64,000 nucleotides of DNA from DASUTB01 sp036374835 (GTDB lineage Bacteria; Actinomycetota; Actinomycetes; Jiangellales; Jiangellaceae), in contig DASUTB010000036.1 of NCBI GenBank assembly GCA_036374835.1, positions 1 to 64,000 of the forward strand, in the 5' to 3' direction. Shown here in pieces: positions 42,108 to 50,749 of this stretch. Numbering within the stretch: position 1 is the stretch's first letter; each line of letters starts with the position of its first letter. The notes under the pieces were generated by a model, which saw only the letters and a program-made list of their open reading frames with translations, made no database searches and was not told the origin of the DNA. The position numbers were made by a program, and so were the translations under genes.

Positions 42108-44162
42108 GTGGTGGCAAGCGATCAACGTGTCCGGGAAGGCGACCTGCTCTGGACCCCCGACCCTGGGTGGGTCGAGCGCACCAACATCGTCGCGTTCACA
42201 CGCTGGCTCAATGACGAGCACGGCCATGACTTCGACGTCACCGACCACCGTGGTTACGACGAGTTCTGGCGCTGGTCGGTGACCGACCTCGAGGGCTTCT
42301 GGGGCACCATCTGGGACTACTTCGACATTCAGGCCTCGACCCCGCCGACCCGGGTGCTCGGGCGCCGGGACATGCCGGGTGCCGAGTGGTTCCCCGGTGC
42401 CCGGCTCAACTACGCCGAGCACATCCTCCGGCAGGAGCGGGCCGGTACCGATGCACTGCTGTACCTCGGCGAAGACCATCCCCTCACGGGTCTGCCATGG
42501 GAGACGTACGCCGCGCAGATTCGTACCTTCGCGACCCGGCTTCGGGAGCTCGGCGTACAGCCGGGGCAGCGGGTGGTCGGCTATCTTCCGAACATCCCCG
42601 AAGCGATGGTGGCGATGGTCGCCACCGCCAGTATCGGGGCGGTCTGGGCCGGTTGCGCACCCGAGTTCGGCTGGCGTGGCGCCAGCGACCGCTTCGGTCA
42701 GCTCCAGCCGACCGTTCTGATCGCGGTCGACGGCTACCGCTACGGCGGAAAGGTCTACGACCGCCGTGACGAGGTACGCGGGCTGGTGCGTGCGCTGGAC
42801 ACCCTCGAGCACGTCGTATTCCTGCCGCGGATGTTCGCCGTCGAGGCCCCGGTGACCGACGCCGCGGTGAACACGGAGTTCTGGGACGAACTGCTCGCCG
42901 GACCGCCGGTCGGGGCCGACGAATTCGAGTGTGAGCAGGTTCCGTTCGACCACCCCCTGTGGGTGTTGTTCAGCTCCGGCACCACCGGCCTGCCGAAAGC
43001 GATCACGCACAGCCATGGTGGGATCCTCATCGAACAGCTCAAGCTCCAGCACCTCGTCATGGACCTGAGCCGTGGCGATCGGCTGTTCTTCTTCACCACG
43101 ACGAGCTGGATGATGTGGAACTTCATCGCCAGCGCGCCACTGCTCGGGGTGGCACCGATTCTCTACGACGGCAACCCCACCTATCCGGAGCCGGACGTGC
43201 TGTGGCGAATGGCACAGGACAGCCGGGCGAACCTGTTCGGCGCCAGCCCGGCGTTCTTCGACCTCATGTCCAAGAACGGCATCGTCCCGCAGGACCGCTA
43301 CAAGTTCCCCGAGCTGCGCCAGTTGATGCCCGGCGGCGCACCGGTCTCCCCGCAGCACACTGCATGGTTCTACCGCAACGTGAAGGAGGACCTCTGGGTC
43401 TCCACGGGAAGCGGCGGGACCGACTGCTGCACCGGGTTCGTCGGCGGCATGCCGACGCTGCCGGTCAGAGCAGGTGAGATGCAGGTTCGATCACCCGGAG
43501 TCTCCGCCTACGCTTACAACGATGAGGGCAACCCGGTCGTTGATGAGGTCGGTGAGCTGGTCATCACCGCCCCCATGCCGTCGATGCCGGTGTTCTTCTG
43601 GGGCGACGACACCGGCGAGCGCTATCGGGATGCCTACTTCTCGTACTACCCGGGCGTCTGGCGGCACGGTGACTTCTTCCGGGTCAACGAGCGCGGCGGG
43701 TGTTTCGTGCTCGGCCGCTCCGACGCGGTGTTGAACCGAGCGGGTGTGCGGATCGGGACTGCCGAGATCTACCGGGTCGTCGACGACATCGCTGAGATCG
43801 CCGACTCGCTCGTGATCAACATCGACCAGACCGGCGGACCCGGGTTCATGCCGCTGTTCGTGACTCTGAAGGACGGGCATCGGCTCGATGACGAGCTCCG
43901 GGCGCGAATCCGAGCGCAGCTTCGCCGCGAGTACAGCCCTCGGCACGTGCCGGACGAAATCGTCGAAGTCCCTGGTATTCCGATGACCGTCACCGGTAAG
44001 AAGATGGAGGTGCCGATCCGCCGCATCCTCACCGGAACGCCGGTCGAGACCGCGGTGAACAAGGAGTCGATGGCCAATCCCGAGGTGCTGGACGCGTTCC
44101 TCGCCTACGCGGCGGCACGGTTGTCGTCTCCGGACGGCGGCGACCCGGATGAAAGGGACTAG
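42108..44162 (+). CDS. Acetoacetate-CoA ligase
   Basis: About 684 aa, slightly longer than the usual ~650. N-terminal ACAS_N block (FEGFW-like VTDLEGFWGTIWDYFDI; GAEWFPGARLNYAEHIL), P-loop FSSGTTGLPKAITHSHGG, then GTDCCTGFVGG and the terminal TVTGKKMEVPIRRIL with the catalytic Lys typical of AacS. It activates acetoacetate or a close beta-keto acid with ATP and CoA. The start is uncertain: GTG 42108 or 42111 is chosen and no clear binding site is seen. A biotin carboxylase follows 13 bp later, linking CoA activation to a carboxylation step. Confidence 0.88.
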   Translation: MVASDQRVREGDLLWTPDPGWVERTNIVAFTRWLNDEHGHDFDVTDHRGYDEFWRWSVTDLEGFWGTIWDYFDIQASTPPTRVLGRRDMPGAEWFPGARLNYAEHILRQERAGTDALLYLGEDHPLTGLPWETYAAQIRTFATRLRELGVQPGQRVVGYLPNIPEAMVAMVATASIGAVWAGCAPEFGWRGASDRFGQLQPTVLIAVDGYRYGGKVYDRRDEVRGLVRALDTLEHVVFLPRMFAVEAPVTDAAVNTEFWDELLAGPPVGADEFECEQVPFDHPLWVLFSSGTTGLPKAITHSHGGILIEQLKLQHLVMDLSRGDRLFFFTTTSWMMWNFIASAPLLGVAPILYDGNPTYPEPDVLWRMAQDSRANLFGASPAFFDLMSKNGIVPQDRYKFPELRQLMPGGAPVSPQHTAWFYRNVKEDLWVSTGSGGTDCCTGFVGGMPTLPVRAGEMQVRSPGVSAYAYNDEGNPVVDEVGELVITAPMPSMPVFFWGDDTGERYRDAYFSYYPGVWRHGDFFRVNERGGCFVLGRSDAVLNRAGVRIGTAEIYRVVDDIAEIADSLVINIDQTGGPGFMPLFVTLKDGHRLDDELRARIRAQLRREYSPRHVPDEIVEVPGIPMTVTGKKMEVPIRRILTGTPVETAVNKESMANPEVLDAFLAYAAARLSSPDGGDPDERD

Positions 44163-44175
44163 GACGGGCACCCCT

Positions 44176-45561
44176 GTGATCATCCGACGCGTCCTGATCC
44201 CGAACCGGGGCGAAATCGCGGCCCGGATCATTCGCACGTGCCGGCGCCTGGGTATCGAGGCGGTGCTGGGCGCGTCGGCGGCGGACCTCGCCGGCGTGCC
44301 GGCGCGACTCGCCGATCGAGTGGTCCGCCTGGGGCCGCCACCGGCGGCGCAGAGCTATCTCTCGGTTGACGCGGTCGTGTCCGCCGCCCGGGCCGTCGGT
44401 GCGGACGCGATCCATCCCGGCTACGGGTTCCTGTCCGAGAACGCACGCCTTGCCGATGCGTGCGAGCGGGCAGGGATCGTGTTCATCGGCCCGACGGCCG
44501 GGCAGCTCGCCACTGCCGGCGACAAGCTCGCCGCGCGCCGGCATGCGGTGGACGCGGGCCTTCCGGTCGTCCCCGGTGGCGAAGTGACGGACATCGCCGA
44601 GGCAGGTGCGCTCGCGGAGAAGTTGGGCTGGCCGGTGCTCGTCAAGGCGGCCGGCGGTGGCGGTGGCCGGGGGATGAACCTCGTCCCCGAGCCGGCGGCG
44701 CTGGACGCGGCACTCTCGCGAGCATCGGCCGAAGCCCACGCGGCATTCGGCGACTCCCGGCTCTACCTCGAGCGGTACGTGACGTCCGGTCGCCATGTGG
44801 AGGTGCAGATCCTCGCCGATGGCACGGACGCGGTGCACCTCGGTGATCGCGACTGCTCGATCCAGCGGCGCTACCAGAAGCTGGTCGAGGAGGCTCCCGC
44901 TCCCGGACTCGACGAAAACCTGCGTTCACGCATGCACGAGGCCGCCGTCACGTACGCCCGCCGGCTGGGCTACCGGGGCGCCGGGACGGTGGAGTTCCTG
45001 GTCGACCTCGAGCGTGACTCGTTCTATTTCCTCGAGATGAACGCCCGCATCCAAGTGGAGCATCCGGTGACCGAGGCGATCACCGGGGTGGACCTCGTCG
45101 CCGAGCAGATCGCGGTGGCCGAGGGTCAGTCGTTGCGGCTCGCCCAGCCGGACGTGGCCCTGCGCGGGCACGCGATCGAGTGCCGCATCAACTGCGAGGA
45201 CTGGCGGCAGGACTTCCGGCCCAGCCCCGGGACGGTCACCAAGTTCGCCGTCCCCGTCGGGCCGGGCGTGCGCGTCGACACCTACCTGCAGTCCGGTGAC
45301 GAGATCCCGCCCTACTATGACTCGCTGATCGCGAAACTGATCGCGTCCGGCCGCGACCGCGCCGAGGCGCTCGAGCGGCTTCGCAGCGCTCTGGGGCGCT
45401 TCACGGTGGAAGGCGTCCCCACGACCGTGCCGATGCACCTCGCGGTGATACAGGAGCCCGAGTTCGAGGTCGGCGGCGTGGACACGACATGGTTCGCTCG
45501 GTTCCTCCGGCGCACGGCCGGCGCTACCGCCGCCGCGCCCACTTCAGGGCAGTTGGCGTGA
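44176..45561 (+). CDS. Biotin carboxylase subunit
   Basis: 461 aa. N-terminal RRVLIPNRGEIAARIIRTCR, ATP-grasp Gly-rich loop KAAGGGGGRGMN, DRDCSIQRRYQKLVEEAPAP, and EMNARIQVEHPVTE with the catalytic residues. It has no fused biotin domain, so it needs the separate carrier protein (55384-55869). It carboxylates biotin with ATP and bicarbonate. GTG 44176 fits family N-termini; an ATG at 44149 would overlap the ligase. The TGA overlaps the next GTG start. Confidence 0.92.
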   Translation: MIIRRVLIPNRGEIAARIIRTCRRLGIEAVLGASAADLAGVPARLADRVVRLGPPPAAQSYLSVDAVVSAARAVGADAIHPGYGFLSENARLADACERAGIVFIGPTAGQLATAGDKLAARRHAVDAGLPVVPGGEVTDIAEAGALAEKLGWPVLVKAAGGGGGRGMNLVPEPAALDAALSRASAEAHAAFGDSRLYLERYVTSGRHVEVQILADGTDAVHLGDRDCSIQRRYQKLVEEAPAPGLDENLRSRMHEAAVTYARRLGYRGAGTVEFLVDLERDSFYFLEMNARIQVEHPVTEAITGVDLVAEQIAVAEGQSLRLAQPDVALRGHAIECRINCEDWRQDFRPSPGTVTKFAVPVGPGVRVDTYLQSGDEIPPYYDSLIAKLIASGRDRAEALERLRSALGRFTVEGVPTTVPMHLAVIQEPEFEVGGVDTTWFARFLRRTAGATAAAPTSGQLA

Positions 45562-46430
45562 ACGACGGCGCGGCGGCACCCGTCGACCTGCTCGTCTCGT
45601 ACTGGACGCTGGCCGGCCCGGTGGAGGTGCACACCGGTCGCGAGTGGAGCCTGTTCGACGTGGCGGACCGGGTTGCGGCCGCGGCGGACGCCGGATTCCG
45701 CGGGCTCGGTCTGTGGCATGCCGACCTGCTTCATATACTCGAGCAGCGCGACCTCCGCGACCTGCGCGCGATCCTCGACGACGGGGGCATGGTGCACGTC
45801 GAGCTCGAGTTCTTGTGGGACTGGTTCCTCGACCCCGGCACCACCGAGCGTGAGCGCTCCGACAAGCTGCGCCGGACGCTCCTCGAGGCCGCCGGCGCCC
45901 TCGGCGCCCGGCACGTGAAGGTCGGCAACTTCGCCGGCCGGCAGATACCGATCGGGCTGCTGACCGAGCGGTTCGCCGAACTCTGCGTGGAAGCCGCGGA
46001 GCATGGGACGGCCGTGGTCTACGAGTTCATGCGCCGGGATCCCGTCGCAGCGAGCTTCGACGCCGCGCTGTCGGTGGTGCAGGGCGCCGGCGCCGTGAAC
46101 AGTGGTCTGGGACTCGACCTCTGGCATGTTGTCGACCTCGATGTCGACTTCGATGCGGTGCGGGCGATCCCGGGCCGGTGGATCGGTGCGGTGGAGATCA
46201 GTGACGGCGAGCGGCTGCTCCCACCGGGCGCGCGCCGGTCAATCCGGGACCGGAGGCTGCCGGGGCGTGGTGACTTCGACATCGCCGGCTTCGTCGCGGC
46301 CGTGCACGCCACCGGCTACCGCGGGCCCTGGGGTGTTGAGCTGCTGTCCGCCGCGATCGGCGACGTCGGACCCGGCGAGCTCGCCCGCCGGGCGTATCAA
46401 TCGACGATCGAACACGTGGTGCTCAGCTAG
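45558..46430 (+). CDS. Sugar phosphate isomerase/epimerase-like TIM-barrel protein
   Basis: 290 aa, AP_endonuc_2 (xylose isomerase-like) barrel. GFRGLGLWHADLLHI, MVHVELEFLWDWF, ARHVKVGNF and VYEFMRR follow the usual strand order, with metal-ligand candidates in ELEF and GLDLWHV. The substrate is unclear; relatives act on sugars, inosose or hydroxypyruvate. It is translationally coupled to the biotin carboxylase (GTGA) and 8 bp before the next dehydrogenase. Confidence 0.82.
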   Translation: MNDGAAAPVDLLVSYWTLAGPVEVHTGREWSLFDVADRVAAAADAGFRGLGLWHADLLHILEQRDLRDLRAILDDGGMVHVELEFLWDWFLDPGTTERERSDKLRRTLLEAAGALGARHVKVGNFAGRQIPIGLLTERFAELCVEAAEHGTAVVYEFMRRDPVAASFDAALSVVQGAGAVNSGLGLDLWHVVDLDVDFDAVRAIPGRWIGAVEISDGERLLPPGARRSIRDRRLPGRGDFDIAGFVAAVHATGYRGPWGVELLSAAIGDVGPGELARRAYQSTIEHVVLS

Positions 46431-46438
46431 GAGGCCCG

Positions 46439-47476
46439 ATGAGAGCAGTCGTCACCCGTGAAGCCGGCACGATGCGGCTGGCGGACGTCCCCGAGCCAGC
46501 CGAGCCGGGGCCGGGGCAGGTACTCGTCCAGCCCGAGGCGGTGGGGATCTGCGGATCGGACTACCACTTCTTCACCGGCGAGATCACGACCCCGCCCGAG
46601 TTCGGTCCCCAGTTCCCGCGCATCCAGGGCCACGAGGTGGCCGCCCGAGTCGTGGGGTTGGGTCCCGACTGTCCGCCCACGCTGCAGGTCGGCCAGCGGG
46701 TCGCACTGTTCCCGATGGCGTGGTGCGGCGAGTGCTACCCGTGCACCCACGACCGGCCCAACGCCTGCCCGAACTTCCGGCTGATCGGGGTGCATGTCGA
46801 TGGCGCGCTCGCCGAATACCTGACGATCGCCGCCGATCAGGTCTTCCCGGTTGCCGGCCTGGATGCCCCGCAGGTCGCCTTCTGCGAGCCGATGTCGATC
46901 GCGGTTCACGCAGTCGAGCGGGGAGAAGTAGACGAAGGCGAGTACGTCGTCGTCATCGGCGGCGGACCCATCGGCCAGTCGGTCGCGCTCTGTGCGCGCG
47001 ACCGTGGCGCCCGCGTCCTGCTGACCGACCTCGTGGCCGGCCGCCTCGACCTCGCCCGGGCGAACGGGGCCGAGGTGGTCAACGCCGCTGTCGACGACGC
47101 CGTCACCGCGGCGCGCGACTGGGCCGGGCTCGCCGGCCCACCGGTGGTTTTCGAGTGTGTCGGTACGCCGGGACCGGTCCGTCAGGCTGTGGACATGGTC
47201 TCGTCCGCCGGGCGGGCCGTGATCGTTGGCATCGGCCACGAGGAGGTGAGCCTGCCGATCAATGCGTTCACCGAGCGCGAGCTCACCGTGCTGGGCTCGA
47301 CGGTCTGTACGCACGAGGACTTCGCCGAGGCGATCCGCATCGTCGGGGCGCATCAGGAAGCGGTGGCTCGCCTGATCACGCACGAACGGTCGCTGGACGA
47401 CGCGGTGGATGCGATCGCGCACGCGATGGCCAACCCCGACCAGGTGATGAAGCTGGTCGTCCGCGGCGCGGCGTAA
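46439..47476 (+). CDS. Zinc-dependent polyol/threonine-type dehydrogenase (MDR)
   Basis: 345 aa. Zinc motif GICGSDYHFF and GHEVAARV, structural Cys CGECYPCTHDRPNAC, nucleotide site VVVIGGGPIGQSVALCA. It resembles sorbitol/threonine/butanediol dehydrogenases more than primary alcohol dehydrogenases. AGGAGG lies just before the ATG. It probably oxidises a secondary alcohol to a ketone in this operon; inference from family and context. Confidence 0.9.
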   Translation: MRAVVTREAGTMRLADVPEPAEPGPGQVLVQPEAVGICGSDYHFFTGEITTPPEFGPQFPRIQGHEVAARVVGLGPDCPPTLQVGQRVALFPMAWCGECYPCTHDRPNACPNFRLIGVHVDGALAEYLTIAADQVFPVAGLDAPQVAFCEPMSIAVHAVERGEVDEGEYVVVIGGGPIGQSVALCARDRGARVLLTDLVAGRLDLARANGAEVVNAAVDDAVTAARDWAGLAGPPVVFECVGTPGPVRQAVDMVSSAGRAVIVGIGHEEVSLPINAFTERELTVLGSTVCTHEDFAEAIRIVGAHQEAVARLITHERSLDDAVDAIAHAMANPDQVMKLVVRGAA

Positions 47477-47514
47477 CGAAGGGCATGGGTACCACGAGCC
47501 GATGAGGAGGAAGC

Positions 47515-48276
47515 ATGGCCGGTCTGGTTGAAGGAAAAGTTGGACTGGTGACCGGAGCCGCCGGCGGGATCGGGCGCGGCGTGGCGATCGAGCTGGCGAA
47601 AGAGGGTGCGACCGGGGTCGTGGTCTGCGACCTCGAGCGGGCCCGCGACGGTGGCGACGAGACCGTACGGCTGGTCAAGGAGCAGGGCTCCGACGCCCGG
47701 TTCACGGTCTGCGACGTGACCCGGGCACAGGACGTCGCGGCGCTCGTCGCGTTCGTCGTCGAGACCTACGGGCGGCTCGACTTCGCCGTCAACAACGCAG
47801 GTGTCGCGGTGCACAAGCTCCTGGCCGACGTCACGGAGGAGGAGTACGACTGGGTCGTGGACGTCAACCTCAAGGGCGCTTTCCTCGGCATGAAGCACCA
47901 GATCCCGCAGATGATCACGCAGGGTGGCGGCGCGATCGTCAACATCGGCTCGGTCGCGAGCTTCTCCGCGATCGAGCGGATCAGCGTCTACACCGCCACC
48001 AAGCACGGCATCATGGGGCTGACCAAGAGCGCCGCGATGGAGTACGGCGAGAGCGGTGTTCGGGTCAACTGCGTCTGCCCGAACGCGATCCGTACGCCGC
48101 TCATGGACGCGTCCCCGCCGGATTTCGTCGCAGAGATCATCGCCCCGCAGGCGATCAAGCGCCCCGGAGAGCCTGAGGAGGTAGGCGCCGCCGTGGCCTG
48201 GCTGCTGTCGGACAAGGCGTCCTTCGTCACCGGCGCGGGTCTGCCGGTCGACGGCGGTTATATGACCGGAGCCTGA
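47515..48276 (+). CDS. SDR-family oxidoreductase (classical)
   Basis: 253 aa. TGAAGGIGRG nucleotide motif, NNAGV, catalytic Ser in NIGSVAS and Y-x3-K in VYTATKHGIMG, then the terminal VTGAGLPVDGGYM. Typical NAD(P)-dependent alcohol/ketone reductase of FabG-like fold. GAGGAGG precedes the ATG. Third oxidoreductase-type step of the rightward operon. Confidence 0.92.
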   Translation: MAGLVEGKVGLVTGAAGGIGRGVAIELAKEGATGVVVCDLERARDGGDETVRLVKEQGSDARFTVCDVTRAQDVAALVAFVVETYGRLDFAVNNAGVAVHKLLADVTEEEYDWVVDVNLKGAFLGMKHQIPQMITQGGGAIVNIGSVASFSAIERISVYTATKHGIMGLTKSAAMEYGESGVRVNCVCPNAIRTPLMDASPPDFVAEIIAPQAIKRPGEPEEVGAAVAWLLSDKASFVTGAGLPVDGGYMTGA

Positions 48277-48395
48277 CGATCCGGCCGCGGGACGGTGATC
48301 GATACCTCGACGCGTTCGCTGCTCAATGCGGACCAATGACGTCCGCATTCTCTGGTATGCAAGGCGCCATGGGTTTGCCGGAAGGAGCTGGCCGA

Positions 48396-49400
48396 GTGTC
48401 GCATTCTGGTGCAGGCCACGGCTCGGTGATCGACTGGCTGCTCGACGCAGACCCGTCCATCCGATGGCAGACCATGCGGGACCTGCTCGACGCTCCCGAG
48501 TCGGAGTGGGCAGCGGAGCGGGCGAAGGTGGAGAAGGAAGGCTGGGGAGCCAGGCTGCTCTCCCTCCAGGACGAGGACGGCCAGTGGGCCGGCGGCGCCT
48601 TCGTGCCCGCCGGCTTCGAGTGGAGCGAGTGGCAGGAGGTCGGCCAGCCATGGACGGCGACGGCATTTTCGTTGTCGCAGCTGCGGGAGTTCGGTCTCGA
48701 CCCCGCTTCGGAGCGGGCCAGGCGAACCGTCGAGTTGATCGGCGCAAACTCGCATTGGGATCATGCCGGCGAGCCTTACTGGGAGGGCGAAACCGACCAA
48801 TGCATCAACGGCCGGATCGTCGCTGACGGTGCCTACTTCGGAGTCGACGTGTCGCCCATCGTGGACAGGTTGGTAGGCGAGCGTCTCGACGACGGCGGCT
48901 GGAACTGCGAACGGGAGAACGGCTCGGTTCGCTCGTCGTTCGCCAGCACGATCAACGTCCTGGAGGGGCTCCTGGAGTACGAGCGGGCCACCGGCGGCAC
49001 GGCGGAGTCTCGGGAGGCGCGCAGGCCCGGCGAGGAGTATCTGCTCGAGCGCAGCCTCTTCCGTCGTCTCAGTACCGGCGAGGTGGCCGACGAGCGATTC
49101 CTGACCTTCCTGCATCCGAGCCGCTGGCGCTACGACATCCTGCGTGCATTGGACTACTTCCGCTCGTCGGGCGTGCTGACCGGTACCGCACCTGACCCGA
49201 GGCTGGGCGACGCGGTCGACCACGTTCGTTCCAGGCGCCTGGAGGACGGCCGCTGGCCGCTCGACTGGAGTCTGCCCGGTCGCATCTGGTTCGACGTGAA
49301 CGACGGACCGGGCAAACCCTCCCGTTGGGTGACGCTACGTGCGATGCGCGTGCTCCGATGGTGGGACGGCGCAGGCACTCTCCAACAAGATCGTCCGTAG
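48396..49400 (+). CDS. Squalene-cyclase/prenyltransferase-repeat-like protein
   Basis: 334 aa. Several alpha-barrel repeat-like blocks with Asp/Gly/Trp signatures are visible: LLSLQDEDGQWAGG, RLDDGGWNCERENGSVRSSF and RRLEDGRWPLDWS. There is no DxDD protonation motif, so terpene cyclase activity is doubtful. GGAAGGAG lies 8 nt before GTG 48396, deciding the start. Similar proteins are annotated as hypothetical in actinomycetes. It is the last gene of the rightward operon, 119 bp after the SDR. Confidence 0.7.
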   Translation: MSHSGAGHGSVIDWLLDADPSIRWQTMRDLLDAPESEWAAERAKVEKEGWGARLLSLQDEDGQWAGGAFVPAGFEWSEWQEVGQPWTATAFSLSQLREFGLDPASERARRTVELIGANSHWDHAGEPYWEGETDQCINGRIVADGAYFGVDVSPIVDRLVGERLDDGGWNCERENGSVRSSFASTINVLEGLLEYERATGGTAESREARRPGEEYLLERSLFRRLSTGEVADERFLTFLHPSRWRYDILRALDYFRSSGVLTGTAPDPRLGDAVDHVRSRRLEDGRWPLDWSLPGRIWFDVNDGPGKPSRWVTLRAMRVLRWWDGAGTLQQDRP

Positions 49401-49454
49401 AAAGCAAGGACCAACGTGGGTGAGCGACGCATTCGCCCAGGACAAATCGGGCGC

Positions 49455-49478
49455 GGAACTAGTTGTTCCTTACTTTTT
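49455..49478 (+). terminator. Hairpin plus T-rich tract ending the rightward operon
   Basis: GGAAC (49455-49459) and GTTCC (49465-49469) form a 5-bp stem with 5-nt loop, followed by TTACTTTTT. This is one of the few T-runs in the window and lies 54 bp after the stop, between convergent operons. Confidence 0.55.
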
Positions 49479-49494
49479 GCGGACGATCTTGGGT

Positions 49495-49731
49495 TCAGCC
49501 GTCGGTCTCGATGCGGCCGACCACGGTGCCGACGGCGTAGACCTCGCCGGCCTCACCGACGTGGTGCAGGATCCCAGATGCGGGCACCTCGACGTCCATC
49601 TCCACCTTGTCGGTCGCAAGGACGTAGACGCTCTGCCCTTCCTCGACCCGTGCGCCCGACGGGACGAGCCACTCGGCGAGTTCGCCCTCCTCCATCTCGG
49701 AGCCGGCCTGGGGGATTCGCAACTCCACCAT
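49495..49731 (-). CDS. Free-standing lipoyl-domain carrier protein
   Basis: 78 aa, a single lipoyl domain and nothing else. The lipoylation site is K42 in ATDKVEMDVE. It lacks the E1/E3-binding and acyltransferase domains of an E2. ATG 49731 or GTG 49734 overlaps the stop of the E1 beta gene. It would carry the acyl or hydroxyalkyl group made by the E1 pair encoded upstream. Confidence 0.88.
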   Translation of the reverse strand: MVELRIPQAGSEMEEGELAEWLVPSGARVEEGQSVYVLATDKVEMDVEVPASGILHHVGEAGEVYAVGTVVGRIETDG

Positions 49732-50735
49732 CACTTCATGACCTCGCGTACCGTCTCGGCGATCGTGGATGCATCCGGCGCGTGTACCTGCTCCAGCGAC
49801 TGGGCGAAGGGGACCGGGGTGAAGGCCGCCGCCACCCGGTGCACCGGCCGTTCGAGTTCCCCGAAGAGCTCCTCGTGGATCATCGCCGATATCTCCGCTC
49901 CCGGGCCGGCGAAACGCGCCGCCGCATGCGTCACCACCGCCCGGTGTGTCTTCGCTACCGAGTTCAACACCGTGCGGTGATCGAGGGGCACGAGGCTGCG
50001 CAGGTCGACCACCTCGGCCGAGATTGCCTCGTCGGCGAGCGTGGCCGCCGCCTCGAGCGCCGCCGGCGTCATCTGGCCGTAGGTGATGATCGACACGTCC
50101 GAGCCGTCACGAGCGACGGCGGCCTGCCCGATCGGTACGCGGTAATCGCCCTCCGGGACGGGGCTGCGGCGGCGGCTGCGCACCATCGGCGTCGGCTCGA
50201 GAAACAGGCACGGATCGTCGTCCGCGATGCAGGACAGCAGCAGCCCCTTCGCGTCGGCAGCAGTGGTCGGGGCGCAGACTTTGATGCCGGGCACGTGCAT
50301 GAACCACGCCTCGTAGCTGCTGCTGTGCTGGGCCCCGCGCCGGTGCCCGATCCGGGTACGTACCGTGAGCGGCAGGTGGCTGGTGCCTCCGGACATGTAC
50401 CGGTGCTTGGCGGCGTGGTTGACGAGCTGATCCATGACCAGGGTCATGAAGTCCATCAGCATGATCTCGGCAACCGGGCGGAGACCGCCGAGCGCCGCAC
50501 CGATGGCCGCCCCGGCGATCGCCTGCTCGGAGATCGGCGTGGCCCGGACCCGGTGGGTGCCGTACTTGGTCGACAGGCCGTGGGTCAGGCGCACCACACC
50601 TCCGGGCGGGTCCGCGATGTCCTCACCGAGCAGGAAGACCGTGGGGTCATTTCCGAGTGCGACGTCCAGGGCGTCGTTGATCGCTTCACCGAACGTCATC
50701 TCACGATCGGTTTCGGTCGGCTGAATGCTTGCCAT
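49731..50735 (-). CDS. 2-oxo acid (or acetoin) dehydrogenase E1 beta subunit
   Basis: 334 aa. Transketolase-type pyrimidine domain and C-terminal domain: FLLGEDIADPPGGVVRLTHG, TPISEQAIAGAAIGAALGGL (catalytic Glu region) and VDLRSLVPLDHRTVL. It pairs with the alpha subunit 14 bp upstream. GAAGGAA precedes the ATG. The acetoin-dehydrogenase type also has such short, two-gene E1 units. Confidence 0.92.
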   Translation of the reverse strand: MASIQPTETDREMTFGEAINDALDVALGNDPTVFLLGEDIADPPGGVVRLTHGLSTKYGTHRVRATPISEQAIAGAAIGAALGGLRPVAEIMLMDFMTLVMDQLVNHAAKHRYMSGGTSHLPLTVRTRIGHRRGAQHSSSYEAWFMHVPGIKVCAPTTAADAKGLLLSCIADDDPCLFLEPTPMVRSRRRSPVPEGDYRVPIGQAAVARDGSDVSIITYGQMTPAALEAAATLADEAISAEVVDLRSLVPLDHRTVLNSVAKTHRAVVTHAAARFAGPGAEISAMIHEELFGELERPVHRVAAAFTPVPFAQSLEQVHAPDASTIAETVREVMK

Positions 50736-50749
50736 GACGTTCCTTCGGC

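Noticed and set aside
42036..43358. 440-residue open frame opposite the acetoacetate-CoA ligase
   Set aside because: Shadow frame of high-GC coding DNA; the ligase motifs on the other strand are intact.
44176..45561. Housekeeping acetyl-CoA carboxylase for fatty acid synthesis
   Set aside because: In actinomycetes that role is usually filled by a fused AccA-type protein; here the subunit is separate and sits behind an AacS ligase with catabolic genes. Not fully excluded.
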